Source of the DNA: JAAFHN01 sp031421855
GTDB taxonomy: Bacteria > Pseudomonadota > Gammaproteobacteria > Burkholderiales > Burkholderiaceae_C
Assembly: GCA_031421855.1 (NCBI GenBank)
Contig: JANOPN010000225.1
Location: 1 to 39,799, forward strand
Length of the DNA: 39,799 nucleotides
Direction: 5' to 3'
The first letter of the stretch is position 1. Each line of letters begins with the position of its first letter. Below the pieces are notes generated by a model, which was given only the letters and a program-made list of their open reading frames with translations, searched no databases and was not told the DNA's origin. Position numbers and translations under genes: made by a program. Of the stretch, positions 27,428-36,055 are shown piece by piece.

Positions 27428-28813
27428 ATGACTCGTTTGTATCTGCGGATTTGGCTCGCCGTGGTTGTGGCCGTGATCTTGGTGACGGTAGGGGTTGGGG
27501 CCGTCATACGCACCTATTACGAGATGCGGCTGCAGGAGCAAATCGCTGCCGCTGGGCCGCCGACGCAGGCGCCCCTCTTGGCGCGCGACATCACCGTGCG
27601 AGACGAAACGGGTCAAGTGCTGACCTCAGGCAGCGTGCAACCAACGCGGATTCCGGGCGTGGGCATTGAGTACCCGGTGAAGCTCAAAGACGGTCGCGAC
27701 TGGGTTGTCTTGGTGGGACCCCGCATGCGAGCATCGGGCGCAGCTGCGCCAGGCAGCGGCGCGGCTGGCGACAGCGACGCTCGGCCGCCCCGTCGAAACC
27801 CGTCCATGCGAGGCTCAGAATTCGGTCCACCTGCGGGCATGCTCAGACCGGCAATGGGCGACGACCGATCTGGCGGCCCCGGCCCTAACGGCCCTGGTGG
27901 ACTCTTCGGGCGATTTTTCGGATTCGGCTCCTTGGTGCTCACCATCTGCATCGCAGTCGCCATTGGCGCATACCCGGTCGTGCGACGCTTGACTCAGCGC
28001 TTGGAGTCTTTGAAGACTGGCGTCCAGCGGTTCGGGCAAGGCGATTTATCTACCCGCGTGCCCGTGGTCGGCAAAGACGAGATAGCCTACCTCACCGAAC
28101 AGTTCAACGAATCTGCCGCTCGAATTGAGGCTTTGGTCACCGCACACAAAAGCCTCATGGCCAACGCCTCGCACGAGCTGCGCTCGCCGCTTGCGCGCCT
28201 GCGCATGGGGCTGGAGCTTTCGCAATCGGGCGTGACGCCAGCGCTGCAAGCGGAGATGTCGCGCAGCATCACCGAGCTTGACGAGCTGATCGGGGAAATT
28301 TTGCTGGCGAGTCGATTGAGCGCCACCTCGACATCAACCCCGGGCCTCGGACCAGCCGATGGGCTTGGGTTGCAAGCCGACCAATCAGTGGACATGATTG
28401 GCTTGCTGGCCGAGGAATGTTCAAAAACCCATGCGACCCTCAGTGTCGACGAATCCGCTGACGCAAACGTCAACGGTGACGCACGGCTGCTGAGGCGCTT
28501 GGTGCGCAATTTGCTGGAAAACGCTCGCCGATACGGCGGCAACGACATCCAAGCGCGGTGGCGTGACACTCTGATCCTGACCGTGACTGATTCTGGCCCA
28601 GGGGTACCCTCAGCACAGCGCGAGCGCATTTTCGAGCCCTTCTACCGACTGCCCGGCGCATCGGAGGCCAGTGGCGGTGTCGGCTTAGGCTTGTCATTGG
28701 TCAAAACCATCGCCCAACACCACGGTGCAAGCGTGGCGTGCGTCGACCGCGCTGACGGCCTAACCGGGGCCTGCTTTGAGGTGCGTTTTCAACCCGCAAC
28801 TCGCGGCGTTTAA
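27428..28813 (+). CDS. Membrane sensor histidine kinase, CpxA/RstB-like
   Basis: 461 residues. First membrane helix at about 5-27 (YLRIWLAVVVAVILVTVGVG); a periplasmic part of about 135 residues whose second half is Pro/Gly/Arg-rich (about 103-160); second helix at about 166-184; HAMP (about 185-235); H-box ANASHELRSPLARLRMGLEL with His249; N-box RNLLENARRYGG; DSGPGVP; GVGLGLSLVK. Partner of the regulator just upstream. ATG 27428 (MTRLYLRIWLAV) gives a usual N-terminus; ATG 27410 would add six residues. The signal is probably envelope stress by analogy with the CpxP-CpxRA layout; a metal signal is an alternative. Its stop codon overlaps a promoter-like sequence for transketolase. Confidence 0.93.
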   Translation: MTRLYLRIWLAVVVAVILVTVGVGAVIRTYYEMRLQEQIAAAGPPTQAPLLARDITVRDETGQVLTSGSVQPTRIPGVGIEYPVKLKDGRDWVVLVGPRMRASGAAAPGSGAAGDSDARPPRRNPSMRGSEFGPPAGMLRPAMGDDRSGGPGPNGPGGLFGRFFGFGSLVLTICIAVAIGAYPVVRRLTQRLESLKTGVQRFGQGDLSTRVPVVGKDEIAYLTEQFNESAARIEALVTAHKSLMANASHELRSPLARLRMGLELSQSGVTPALQAEMSRSITELDELIGEILLASRLSATSTSTPGLGPADGLGLQADQSVDMIGLLAEECSKTHATLSVDESADANVNGDARLLRRLVRNLLENARRYGGNDIQARWRDTLILTVTDSGPGVPSAQRERIFEPFYRLPGASEASGGVGLGLSLVKTIAQHHGASVACVDRADGLTGACFEVRFQPATRGV

Positions 28814-28816
28814 AAT
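28787..28816 (+). promoter_or_regulatory. Possible sigma70 promoter for transketolase
   Basis: TTTCAA (28787-28792) and TAAAAT (28811-28816) are 18 bases apart; the -10 hexamer begins in the kinase stop codon. A transcript would start about 17-20 bases further on and give a short leader before ATG 28856. Only partial match to consensus at -35. Confidence 0.35.
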
Positions 28817-28855
28817 CTAGGGTTTTCCACAACCTGCGCGCCAGCGCCACCCGCC

Positions 28856-30931
28856 ATGTCGCGTGAAAGTTTGGGCAATGCCCTGCCCTCCCCAGCCTCT
28901 TGCAACACCTTGGGCGCTGCAATTCGCGCACTGGCCATGGACGGCGTTCAAGCCGCCAACTCGGGCCACCCCGGTGCACCCATGGGCATGGCCGACATCG
29001 CCGTAGCGCTGTGGAAAGGCCATTTGCGCCACAACCCGACCGACCCGACCTGGGCGAATCGCGACCGGTTCGTTTTGTCTAACGGCCACGGCTCGATGCT
29101 GCTCTACGCACTTTTGCACCTCACGGGCTACGACTTACCGATCAGTGAGCTGCGCAACTTTCGCCAACTCCACAGCAAAACCCCAGGTCACCCCGAGCAC
29201 GGCTACACCGCCGGCGTAGAAACGACGACCGGGCCGCTGGGGCAAGGCTTGGCCAACGCGGTCGGCATGGCATTGGCCGAAAAGCTCATGGCAGCCGAGT
29301 TCAACCAAGCCGGCCACACCATCGTTGACCACCGAACCTACGCGTTTTTGGGTGATGGCTGCATGATGGAAGGCATCAGCCACGAGGCCTGTGCTTTGGC
29401 AGGTGCGTGGAAGCTCAACAAGCTTGTCGCCATCTATGACGACAACAGCATCTCAATCGACGGCCGCGTGGCCCCTTGGTATGTGGATGATGTTTCGGGG
29501 CGCTTCAAAGCCTACGGCTGGCACGTCGTTGGCCCGGTTGACGGCCACGATGCGCACGCCGTCGCTCGCGCGATTGCACAAGCTCGCAGCAGCAGCGACA
29601 AGCCCGTGCTTGTGATTGCCAAAACCTTGATTGGCAAGGGTTCGCCTAACCGCCAAGACACATCCAAAGCGCATGGCGAGCCACTCGGCGCCGCAGAGAT
29701 CGCACTCACCCGCGCCAGCATCGGTTGGCCGCACCAGCCCTTCGTCATCCCGTCTGAGGTCTATGCAGAGTGGGACGCGAAAACCGCTGGTGAAGCTGCG
29801 CAGCAAAACTGGAACATCGCGTTTGCGGCCTACGCCAAAGCCTTTCCCGGCGCGGCAGCCGAGTTCAAGCGTCGGACAGTCGGTCAATTGCCAGCGAGCT
29901 TTGCCGAGTTGGCAATTGAGACCCTAAACGCCGCACAGGCCAAAGCCGAAACCGTCGCCACACGCAAAGCCAGCCAACTGGCATTGGAGGCCTTTACCGC
30001 CGCGCTGCCTGAAATGCTTGGCGGCAGCGCCGACCTCACCGGGTCAAACAACACCAACACACCCAGCACGGCGCCCCTTCGCATCGATGTCGCCGGTGAT
30101 GTCGTCAAAACCGCTGACGGCCACATTGGTCGCCACATCAACTACGGCGTTCGCGAGTTCGGCATGGCCGCCATCATGAACGGTGTGGCCCTGCACGGCG
30201 GCTATATCCCCTACGGCGGCACGTTTTTGACCTTCAGCGACTACAGTCGCAATGCGGTGCGCATGGCTGCACTCATGCGCCAACGCATCATCCACGTCTT
30301 CACCCACGACTCCATAGGTTTGGGCGAAGACGGCCCCACCCACCAAGCGGTTGAGCACGCGGCGTCGCTGCGCTTGATCCCTAATTTGGATGTTTGGCGA
30401 CCCGCCGACACAGCCGAAACAGTCGCCGCGTGGACGGCAGCATTGACCAACACCACCAAGCCCACCGCCCTGCTGCTGTCGCGCCAAAACCTGCCCTACA
30501 CCGCCAAAGACAACTTGTCCGACATCGCCAAAGGCGCTTACGTATTGGCCGAGCCCAGCCGCGTGGGTTTGAAGAAAAAGGCGCAGGCCGTCATCATGGC
30601 AACTGGCTCAGAAGTTCAGCTTGCTTTGGCTGCACAAGCGATTTTGGCAAGAAAAAAAATTGCCGTTCGCGTCGTCAGCGTGCCCAGCACCACCACCTTT
30701 GATGCACAAACCGCCGCTTACAAAAAGTCTGTTTTGCCAGCCAAGCTGCCCCGCGTTGCCGTCGAAGCCGGTGTGACCGACAGTTGGTGGAAATACGGCT
30801 GCGCGGCCGTTGTGGGCTTGGACCGCTACGGCGAATCCGCCCCCGCAGGCGAGTTGTTCAAACTCTTTGGATTCACAGGCGAAAACGTGGCGGCAGTCGT
30901 ACAAGCTGCACTTCGCCAGGCAAGCAAGTAA
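28856..30931 (+). CDS. tkt: Transketolase
   Basis: 691 residues, the usual length. The thiamine-diphosphate enzyme moves two-carbon ketol units in the pentose phosphate and Calvin-type pathways. The cofactor-binding motif starts at GDGCMMEGISHEA and ends at DDNSISIDG; N-terminal SGHPGAPMGMADIAVALW, and HDSIGLGEDGPTHQAVEH in the second domain, are all intact. ATG 28856 begins a normal N-terminus. It is 41 bp upstream of gap in the same direction, a pairing common in this bacterial group, so the two are likely cotranscribed. Confidence 0.97.
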   Translation: MSRESLGNALPSPASCNTLGAAIRALAMDGVQAANSGHPGAPMGMADIAVALWKGHLRHNPTDPTWANRDRFVLSNGHGSMLLYALLHLTGYDLPISELRNFRQLHSKTPGHPEHGYTAGVETTTGPLGQGLANAVGMALAEKLMAAEFNQAGHTIVDHRTYAFLGDGCMMEGISHEACALAGAWKLNKLVAIYDDNSISIDGRVAPWYVDDVSGRFKAYGWHVVGPVDGHDAHAVARAIAQARSSSDKPVLVIAKTLIGKGSPNRQDTSKAHGEPLGAAEIALTRASIGWPHQPFVIPSEVYAEWDAKTAGEAAQQNWNIAFAAYAKAFPGAAAEFKRRTVGQLPASFAELAIETLNAAQAKAETVATRKASQLALEAFTAALPEMLGGSADLTGSNNTNTPSTAPLRIDVAGDVVKTADGHIGRHINYGVREFGMAAIMNGVALHGGYIPYGGTFLTFSDYSRNAVRMAALMRQRIIHVFTHDSIGLGEDGPTHQAVEHAASLRLIPNLDVWRPADTAETVAAWTAALTNTTKPTALLLSRQNLPYTAKDNLSDIAKGAYVLAEPSRVGLKKKAQAVIMATGSEVQLALAAQAILARKKIAVRVVSVPSTTTFDAQTAAYKKSVLPAKLPRVAVEAGVTDSWWKYGCAAVVGLDRYGESAPAGELFKLFGFTGENVAAVVQAALRQASK

Positions 30932-30971
30932 CCAAACCAGCCTTCACACTCATTTTTTACTTGAGGATCAC

Positions 30972-31973
30972 ATGACCATCAAACTTGGCATCAACGGATT
31001 TGGCCGCATCGGCCGCATGGTGTTTCGCGCTGCGGTGCAAAACTTTGAAGACATTGAAATCGTCGGCATCAACGACTTGTTGGAGCCCGACTATTTGGCG
31101 TACATGCTGACTTACGACAGCGTGCATGGCCGCTTCAAAGGCACTGTCAGCGTTGACGGCAACACCTTGGTCGTCAATGGCAAACGCATTCGCTTAACCC
31201 AAGAGCGCGACCCAGCCGCGCTCAAATGGGGCGAGGTCGGCGCCGACATCGTCTTGGAAGCGACAGGCTTGTTTCTAGATAAAGCCACCGCTGAAAAGCA
31301 CTTAGCCGCAGGCGCAAAAAAGGTGATTTTGTCAGCCCCCAGCAAAGACGATACCCCCATGTTCGTCTACGGCGTGAACCACGCAAGCTACGCAGGCGAG
31401 GCCATCATCTCCAACGCCAGCTGCACCACCAACTGTTTGGCACCAGTTGCCAAGGTGTTGCACGACAAATGGGGCATCAAACGTGGCCTGATGACGACGG
31501 TGCACGCGGCCACAGCCACACAAAAAACAGTCGACGGCCCCAGCAACAAAGATTGGCGCGGTGGGCGTGGCATTTTGGAAAACATCATTCCCTCCAGCAC
31601 GGGTGCAGCCAAGGCAGTGGGCAAAGTGATTCCATCGCTTGACAAAAAACTCACTGGCATGTCGTTTCGGGTGCCCACGAGCGACGTGTCGGTCGTTGAC
31701 CTCACGGTCGAACTCGACTCGCCAGCCAGCTTCAAAGACATCTGCACTGAGATGAAAGCACAGAGTCAAGGCGCGTTGAAAGGCGTGCTGGGTTACACCG
31801 AAGACAAAGTGGTCGCGACCGACTTCCGAGGAGAAGTGTGCACCAGCGTCTTTGACGCAGATGCCAGCATCCAGCTTGACCCCACCTTTGTGAAAATCGT
31901 GGCCTGGTACGACAACGAGTGGGGATACTCAAACAAATGCTTGGAGATGGCCCGCGTGGTGTCAGCAAGCTGA
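30972..31973 (+). CDS. gap: Glyceraldehyde-3-phosphate dehydrogenase, type I
   Basis: 333 residues. NAD-binding start IKLGINGFGRIGRMVFRAA, active-site ASCTTNCLAP with catalytic Cys151, and C-terminal WYDNEWGYSNK are intact. It oxidises glyceraldehyde-3-phosphate to 1,3-bisphosphoglycerate in glycolysis, or the reverse in gluconeogenesis. ATG 30972 has TGAGGA a few bases upstream (30962-30967); the longer frame from 30810 overlaps transketolase and is rejected. A strong terminator follows. Confidence 0.98.
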   Translation: MTIKLGINGFGRIGRMVFRAAVQNFEDIEIVGINDLLEPDYLAYMLTYDSVHGRFKGTVSVDGNTLVVNGKRIRLTQERDPAALKWGEVGADIVLEATGLFLDKATAEKHLAAGAKKVILSAPSKDDTPMFVYGVNHASYAGEAIISNASCTTNCLAPVAKVLHDKWGIKRGLMTTVHAATATQKTVDGPSNKDWRGGRGILENIIPSSTGAAKAVGKVIPSLDKKLTGMSFRVPTSDVSVVDLTVELDSPASFKDICTEMKAQSQGALKGVLGYTEDKVVATDFRGEVCTSVFDADASIQLDPTFVKIVAWYDNEWGYSNKCLEMARVVSAS

Positions 31974-31992
31974 TCGGCGCAGGCGGTTCACC

Positions 31993-32026
31993 AAAAGCGC
32001 ATGCTACAAACGGCATGCGCTTTTTT
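31993..32026 (+). terminator. Intrinsic terminator after gap
   Basis: AAAAGCGCATGC (31993-32004) pairs with GCATGCGCTTTT (32013-32024) around an eight-base loop and runs into six T. The position, 20 bp after the gap stop and just before the protease ribosome-binding site, ends the tkt-gap transcript. Confidence 0.92.
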
Positions 32027-32041
32027 ATTGGAGGCTAGCAG

Positions 32042-33943
32042 ATGAAATTGGGGCGAAATCTCACGCTCGCTTGTGCGGTCGCATGGACACTGCTCGCCGC
32101 GCCAATTGCGCTTGCGCAAAGCGTTCACGGCTACATCGTGCAGCTCAAGCCAAGTGCTCAAACGGTCGGTCGCGAGTCTGCACAAGCCGCCAGCGAGCGC
32201 GCTCGTGGTGTGGCGCAAGACACGGGGCTATCCGCACACCCGCTGCGCGCCATCAGCGCCCAGCTGCATCACGTCCAGCTGAGCGCGCCACTTGCCCACG
32301 CGGGTCTGGCTGAAGCCAGCTTGCGGCGGTTGCGCCTGCACCCCGACGTGTTGAGCGTCGAGCCCGACGTGATGCAGCGACCCATGCTCACCCCAAACGA
32401 CACCAGTTTTGCGCGGCTGTGGCATTTGCAAGCACCGTCAAGCACCGGCTTATCGGCGATCAATGCCACGGGCGCGTGGGATTTTCTCACCGGCTCACGG
32501 GTCGTCGTCGCGGTGTTGGACTCCGGCACTCGACCGCACCCTGATTTAGCCGGCAAGATATTGAGCGGCTACGACTTCGTGTCGGAACTTGACTATGCCA
32601 ACGACGGCAATGGCCGCGACGCCGACCCCACCGACCCAGGTGACTTCGTTTCAACCGCTGACAAAACCCGCAGCAGCTCGCTCTACAGCGGTTGCGATGT
32701 GCGTGGCAGCTCTTGGCACGGCACCTTCATCGCTGGGCTCATCGGCGCGGCGGCAAACAACGGCCAAGGCGTGGCAGGCATCAGCTGGGGCGCTGAGATT
32801 TTGCCGGTGCGAGTCGCCGGCAAATGCGGCGCTTTGCTGAGCGACTTGCTTGATGGCATGCGCTGGGCAGCAGGCTTGAGCGTCGCGGGCGCGCCGATCA
32901 ATCCCAACCCGGCGCGCATCATCAACGTCAGCTTCGGCGGCTCAACGGGCTGCGCGGGCAGCGCGTACCAGCCAGTGATTGACGAAGTCACCGCGGCTGG
33001 AGCTTTGGTCGTCGTGGCTGCAGGCAACGAAGCTGGCCCGCCCACACGCCCAGCTGATTGCGCCCATGTGGTCTCGGTGGGTGCCGTGCGCGCTGATGGC
33101 ATGAAAACCAGCTACAGCAATTTTGGCGCTGCGGTCACGCTGGTGGCCCCTGGTGGCAGCACCGAGGGCGGCGGTATCAACTTGCTTTACGGCTTGGTCA
33201 ACACCGGCAGCTCAGGGCCGGTCAGCGAAGGGTTTGGGGTCAAGCAAGGCACGAGCTTTTCGGCCCCGGTGGTCGCGGGCGTTGCTGCGCTGATGTTGTC
33301 TGCGAATCCACTGCTCACGCCGGCTGAGCTGACGGCCAAGCTCAAGCTAAGCGCGCGGCCATTTGAATTCAACCCCGCCTTTCCCAGCTGCTCGCCGCAG
33401 TCGAGCGCAGTATGCAATTGCAACATCAACCTGTGTGGCGCAGGCATGCTGGATGCAGTCCGTGCCGTGCAGCAAGCCTTGATCCCGGTGGCCAAAATTG
33501 CGCCGGTTCGCGTCATCACCAACGGCGCGGCGCAGTTGCCGCCCGGGCCGATCAATGCCGCAAGCCTGATCTTGCTTGACGCTCGCCCAAGCATTGTCGG
33601 CACCAATCAGTCCATTGGTGCCGTGCGTTGGCAGCAACTCAGCGGCCCTGTGGCGAGCATTGCGCAACCCACGTCGATCACCACCTCGGTTGCACTGTCG
33701 CTGAGTCTGGGCACCGTCGTCTTTGAGCTGCGTGTGACCGACGCTGCGGGTCGCATCAGCGAAGACCGGATCAGCTTGAACACAGTCGCTGCGACGACAC
33801 CCGGGTTCGACCCCATCATTACCCCGCCTGCGACACCCAGCTCTGGCGGCGGCGCAATCGGGTTGCTTGAGATTTTGCTGCTGGCGCTAACGAGCTCGAT
33901 TTGGGCATTCAAACGGCTCCAAAAGCGAAAAATAACGATCTAA
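32042..33943 (+). CDS. Secreted subtilisin-like serine protease (S8) with GlyGly-CTERM-like tail
   Basis: 633 residues. Signal peptide 1-25 (LACAVAWTLLAAPIALAQ), an inhibitor-type propeptide (about 28-105), then a subtilase domain with Asp160 (VAVLDSGTRPHPDL), His226 (SWHGTFIAGL), oxyanion Asn329 (AAGNE) and Ser405 (GTSFSAPVVAG). Cys-rich parts suggest disulphides. A PKD/REJ-like beta domain lies at about 490-585. The tail has GGG (602-604), a hydrophobic stretch LLEILLLALTSSIWAF, then basic KRLQKRK: the layout of the GlyGly-CTERM sorting signal processed by rhombosortase on type II secretion substrates. GGAG (32030-32033) stands eight bases before ATG 32042. Substrate unknown. It is a monocistronic-looking gene between a terminator and repeat copy D. 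Confidence 0.93.
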   Translation: MKLGRNLTLACAVAWTLLAAPIALAQSVHGYIVQLKPSAQTVGRESAQAASERARGVAQDTGLSAHPLRAISAQLHHVQLSAPLAHAGLAEASLRRLRLHPDVLSVEPDVMQRPMLTPNDTSFARLWHLQAPSSTGLSAINATGAWDFLTGSRVVVAVLDSGTRPHPDLAGKILSGYDFVSELDYANDGNGRDADPTDPGDFVSTADKTRSSSLYSGCDVRGSSWHGTFIAGLIGAAANNGQGVAGISWGAEILPVRVAGKCGALLSDLLDGMRWAAGLSVAGAPINPNPARIINVSFGGSTGCAGSAYQPVIDEVTAAGALVVVAAGNEAGPPTRPADCAHVVSVGAVRADGMKTSYSNFGAAVTLVAPGGSTEGGGINLLYGLVNTGSSGPVSEGFGVKQGTSFSAPVVAGVAALMLSANPLLTPAELTAKLKLSARPFEFNPAFPSCSPQSSAVCNCNINLCGAGMLDAVRAVQQALIPVAKIAPVRVITNGAAQLPPGPINAASLILLDARPSIVGTNQSIGAVRWQQLSGPVASIAQPTSITTSVALSLSLGTVVFELRVTDAAGRISEDRISLNTVAATTPGFDPIITPPATPSSGGGAIGLLEILLLALTSSIWAFKRLQKRKITI

Positions 33944-33949
33944 TGACCA

Positions 33950-33981
33950 CTTCGTCACCGGATTCATTGGGTTTGTTGCTA
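33950..33981 (-). repeat. Dispersed 32-bp repeat, copy D
   Basis: Minus-strand reading gives TAGCAACA and CAATGAATCCGGTGACGA, one base off the consensus. The arm upstream of it, GCTATATTTATAGTAGC (to about 33994), is a short near-palindrome. It fills the convergent gap between the protease stop (33943) and the permease stop (34011). Confidence 0.85.
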
Positions 33982-34010
33982 CTATAAATATAGCGTTTAC
34001 GCGACTGTCA

Positions 34011-35222
34011 CTAACCTCGAATCGCCATGCGACTCAAGGATCGCGTGACCCACATCAAACAAAGCACGGCCAGTGCGGCGCAGCTCAACCCCGGAATCAG
34101 CAAGTGGTCCAAGCCCAGCGCTTCACCCTTGAGCACGCGGGCCATGACGGTTTGTTGGGCCAAACCGGGCACCCACAAATGCCAAGCCTGCTCGCCCGTG
34201 GGGTTGGCAATGCTCACCAAGGGCGTGAGGTTGACACCCAAGATCAAAAACATCGTGCTGGCTTGGGCCTCCTTGAAGGTTTTGCTGCGAATGGCCACGG
34301 CCATCAACGCGGCCGACAGCGCGGCGGCAAACGGCACCAAGGCGACCAAAAACGCCACCGCCTCACGCCAGCCGAACTGAAACATCGCCGCAAGCGATTC
34401 ACTCTTGAGCAGCAATTGAGACGGAAAAAAGCTCAAGACACTCACCAAAGCCACGCCCATGGCTACGCAAGCCACCGCGCCCCATTTGCCTAATACCAAA
34501 CCCGCGCGCGAGGCAGGTGTGGCCAATAGTGGCTCTAAGCTTCCTCGCTCTCGCTCACCCGCAGTTGAGTCCAGGGCAGCGTTCAGTGCGCCATAAAGCA
34601 CGGCCATCATCACGAAAAATGGCAACATGCCGGTGAGCTGCGATGCGCGCGACGCCGTGCTGGCTAAGTCAATGTCTTCAACCGTGATGGGGCTCAACGC
34701 CGCGCCACCCGCCCCACGCAAAGCCATGGTGAGTTGCACCTGCTCGCGCACATACGCCTGCACCAAGCGGCGCGCGCCACTGGCTGAGCCCTGCGCATTG
34801 CGGTTGCTGCTGTCGCTCACGATGTCGATGCGCGGCACCTCGCCTGAATCGAGCTTGGCCTGAAAGTCGCTCGCCACCAAGACCACGGCATGGCCGAACT
34901 TGCTGGTCTTCAGCGCTTCTTCGTAGTTGGCCTGCGGGGCTTTGACGGTGAACGACTGTCGCTCCAAATAGTTCACCAAGCCGGGCGCATGCTGCGCGCC
35001 ATTGACGTAGATGATGCGTTGCTCGGCGCGCTCCTCAAAACCCGACACGATGGACGAGATCAACCCCAGCATCAAGGGCACACTGATGATTGACGCGACC
35101 ATCACCGAGATCAAGGTTTTGCGGTCACGCAGGGCGTCGACAAGTTCTTTTGCAAAAACTCGCGCCGCGATTTGCCAAGCGCTGAGTGGTTTGGCTTGGG
35201 TTTGGGGTGTCGCCATGTTCAT
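34011..35222 (-). CDS. ABC exporter permease, NatB-like
   Basis: 403 residues. A cytoplasmic N-terminus is followed by one membrane helix (KTLISVMVASIISVPLMLGL), a large extracytoplasmic loop of about 130 residues, then five or six helices at the C-terminal half (LPFFVMMAVLYGALNAAL, VACVAMGVALVSVL and others). This is the ABC-2/NatB layout, used for Na+ or drug export or for moving other substrates outward. The start overlaps the stop of the ATPase gene (ATGA at 35219-35222); a second ATG at 35216 is also possible, and a GGAGG precedes both. The substrate is not predictable from sequence alone. Confidence 0.88.
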   Translation of the reverse strand: MNMATPQTQAKPLSAWQIAARVFAKELVDALRDRKTLISVMVASIISVPLMLGLISSIVSGFEERAEQRIIYVNGAQHAPGLVNYLERQSFTVKAPQANYEEALKTSKFGHAVVLVASDFQAKLDSGEVPRIDIVSDSSNRNAQGSASGARRLVQAYVREQVQLTMALRGAGGAALSPITVEDIDLASTASRASQLTGMLPFFVMMAVLYGALNAALDSTAGERERGSLEPLLATPASRAGLVLGKWGAVACVAMGVALVSVLSFFPSQLLLKSESLAAMFQFGWREAVAFLVALVPFAAALSAALMAVAIRSKTFKEAQASTMFLILGVNLTPLVSIANPTGEQAWHLWVPGLAQQTVMARVLKGEALGLDHLLIPGLSCAALAVLCLMWVTRSLSRMAIRG

Positions 35223-36055
35223 GCGGCCTCCGAATTCAGGGTTTGCAGCGTTGTTTCGCCAAATGCGAGCCGAACGAAGGCTTCTTCAAAATCGGCTTGA
35301 CCGGTTTGCGCCAGCAACTCGGGCACGCTGCCCTGAGCGACCGTTTTGCCGTGGCTCACGATGTACACCGTGTCGCACAGGCGCTCCACCTCTTGCATGA
35401 TGTGCGTACTGAGCACAATGCACTTGCCACCCCCTTCGGGGCTGCGCAGGTGTCTCAGCACCTCGCGAAGTGCTCGTGTGGCGACCACATCAAGCCCATT
35501 GGTGGGCTCGTCCAACACGATGTTGGCTGGGTCGTGCACCATCGCTCGCGCAAGTGACACCTTCATGCGCTCGCCTTGGCTGAAACCATCGACACGGCGG
35601 TTGATCAATGGCTTCATGTCCAGCAACTCAGCCAACGCATCCGCCCGAGCGACGGCTGCGTCAGCCGACAAACCCTGCAAACGACCGTAGTAGGCGATGT
35701 TTTCACGCGCCGTGAGACGCGGGTACAAACCCCGAGCATCGCTGAGCAAGCCCATGCGCTGCAGCGTCAACTGGCCTTGGGTGCGAACGTCGAGCCCATC
35801 GACCCGCATCTCGCCGCCATCGGGCTTGATCAAGCCCGCCAGCATGCGCAAGGTGGTGGTTTTGCCCGCGCCATTGGGCCCAAGCAAACCCGTGATCGAG
35901 CCATCAGGCGCGCTGAAGCTCACATCGGCCACAGCTTGCACCATCGGCTTGTTTTTGCGATTTTTAAAACCACTCAGCACATCAGCCAGCTTGAACGAGC
36001 CAGACGGCTTACCGGCAGCCACAAAGGCTTTTTGGAGGTGTTGAACGGCGATCAT
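35219..36055 (-). CDS. ABC transporter ATPase, NatA-like
   Basis: 278 residues. Walker A GPNGAGKTTTLRMLAGL, Q-loop, signature FSQGERMKVSLAR, Walker B IVLDEPTNGLD and H-loop LSTHIM are intact. Strongly similar in layout to NatA of Na+ exporters. ATG 36055 overlaps the hydrolase stop (ATGA) and has GGAG seven bases upstream. With the permease gene downstream and the hydrolase upstream it forms one translationally coupled three-gene unit. Confidence 0.93.
   Translation of the reverse strand: MIAVQHLQKAFVAAGKPSGSFKLADVLSGFKNRKNKPMVQAVADVSFSAPDGSITGLLGPNGAGKTTTLRMLAGLIKPDGGEMRVDGLDVRTQGQLTLQRMGLLSDARGLYPRLTARENIAYYGRLQGLSADAAVARADALAELLDMKPLINRRVDGFSQGERMKVSLARAMVHDPANIVLDEPTNGLDVVATRALREVLRHLRSPEGGGKCIVLSTHIMQEVERLCDTVYIVSHGKTVAQGSVPELLAQTGQADFEEAFVRLAFGETTLQTLNSEAA

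Noticed and set aside
30810..30971. Upstream extension of gap
   Set aside because: It overlaps the end of transketolase in another frame; the GAPDH fold starts at 30972 behind a ribosome-binding site.
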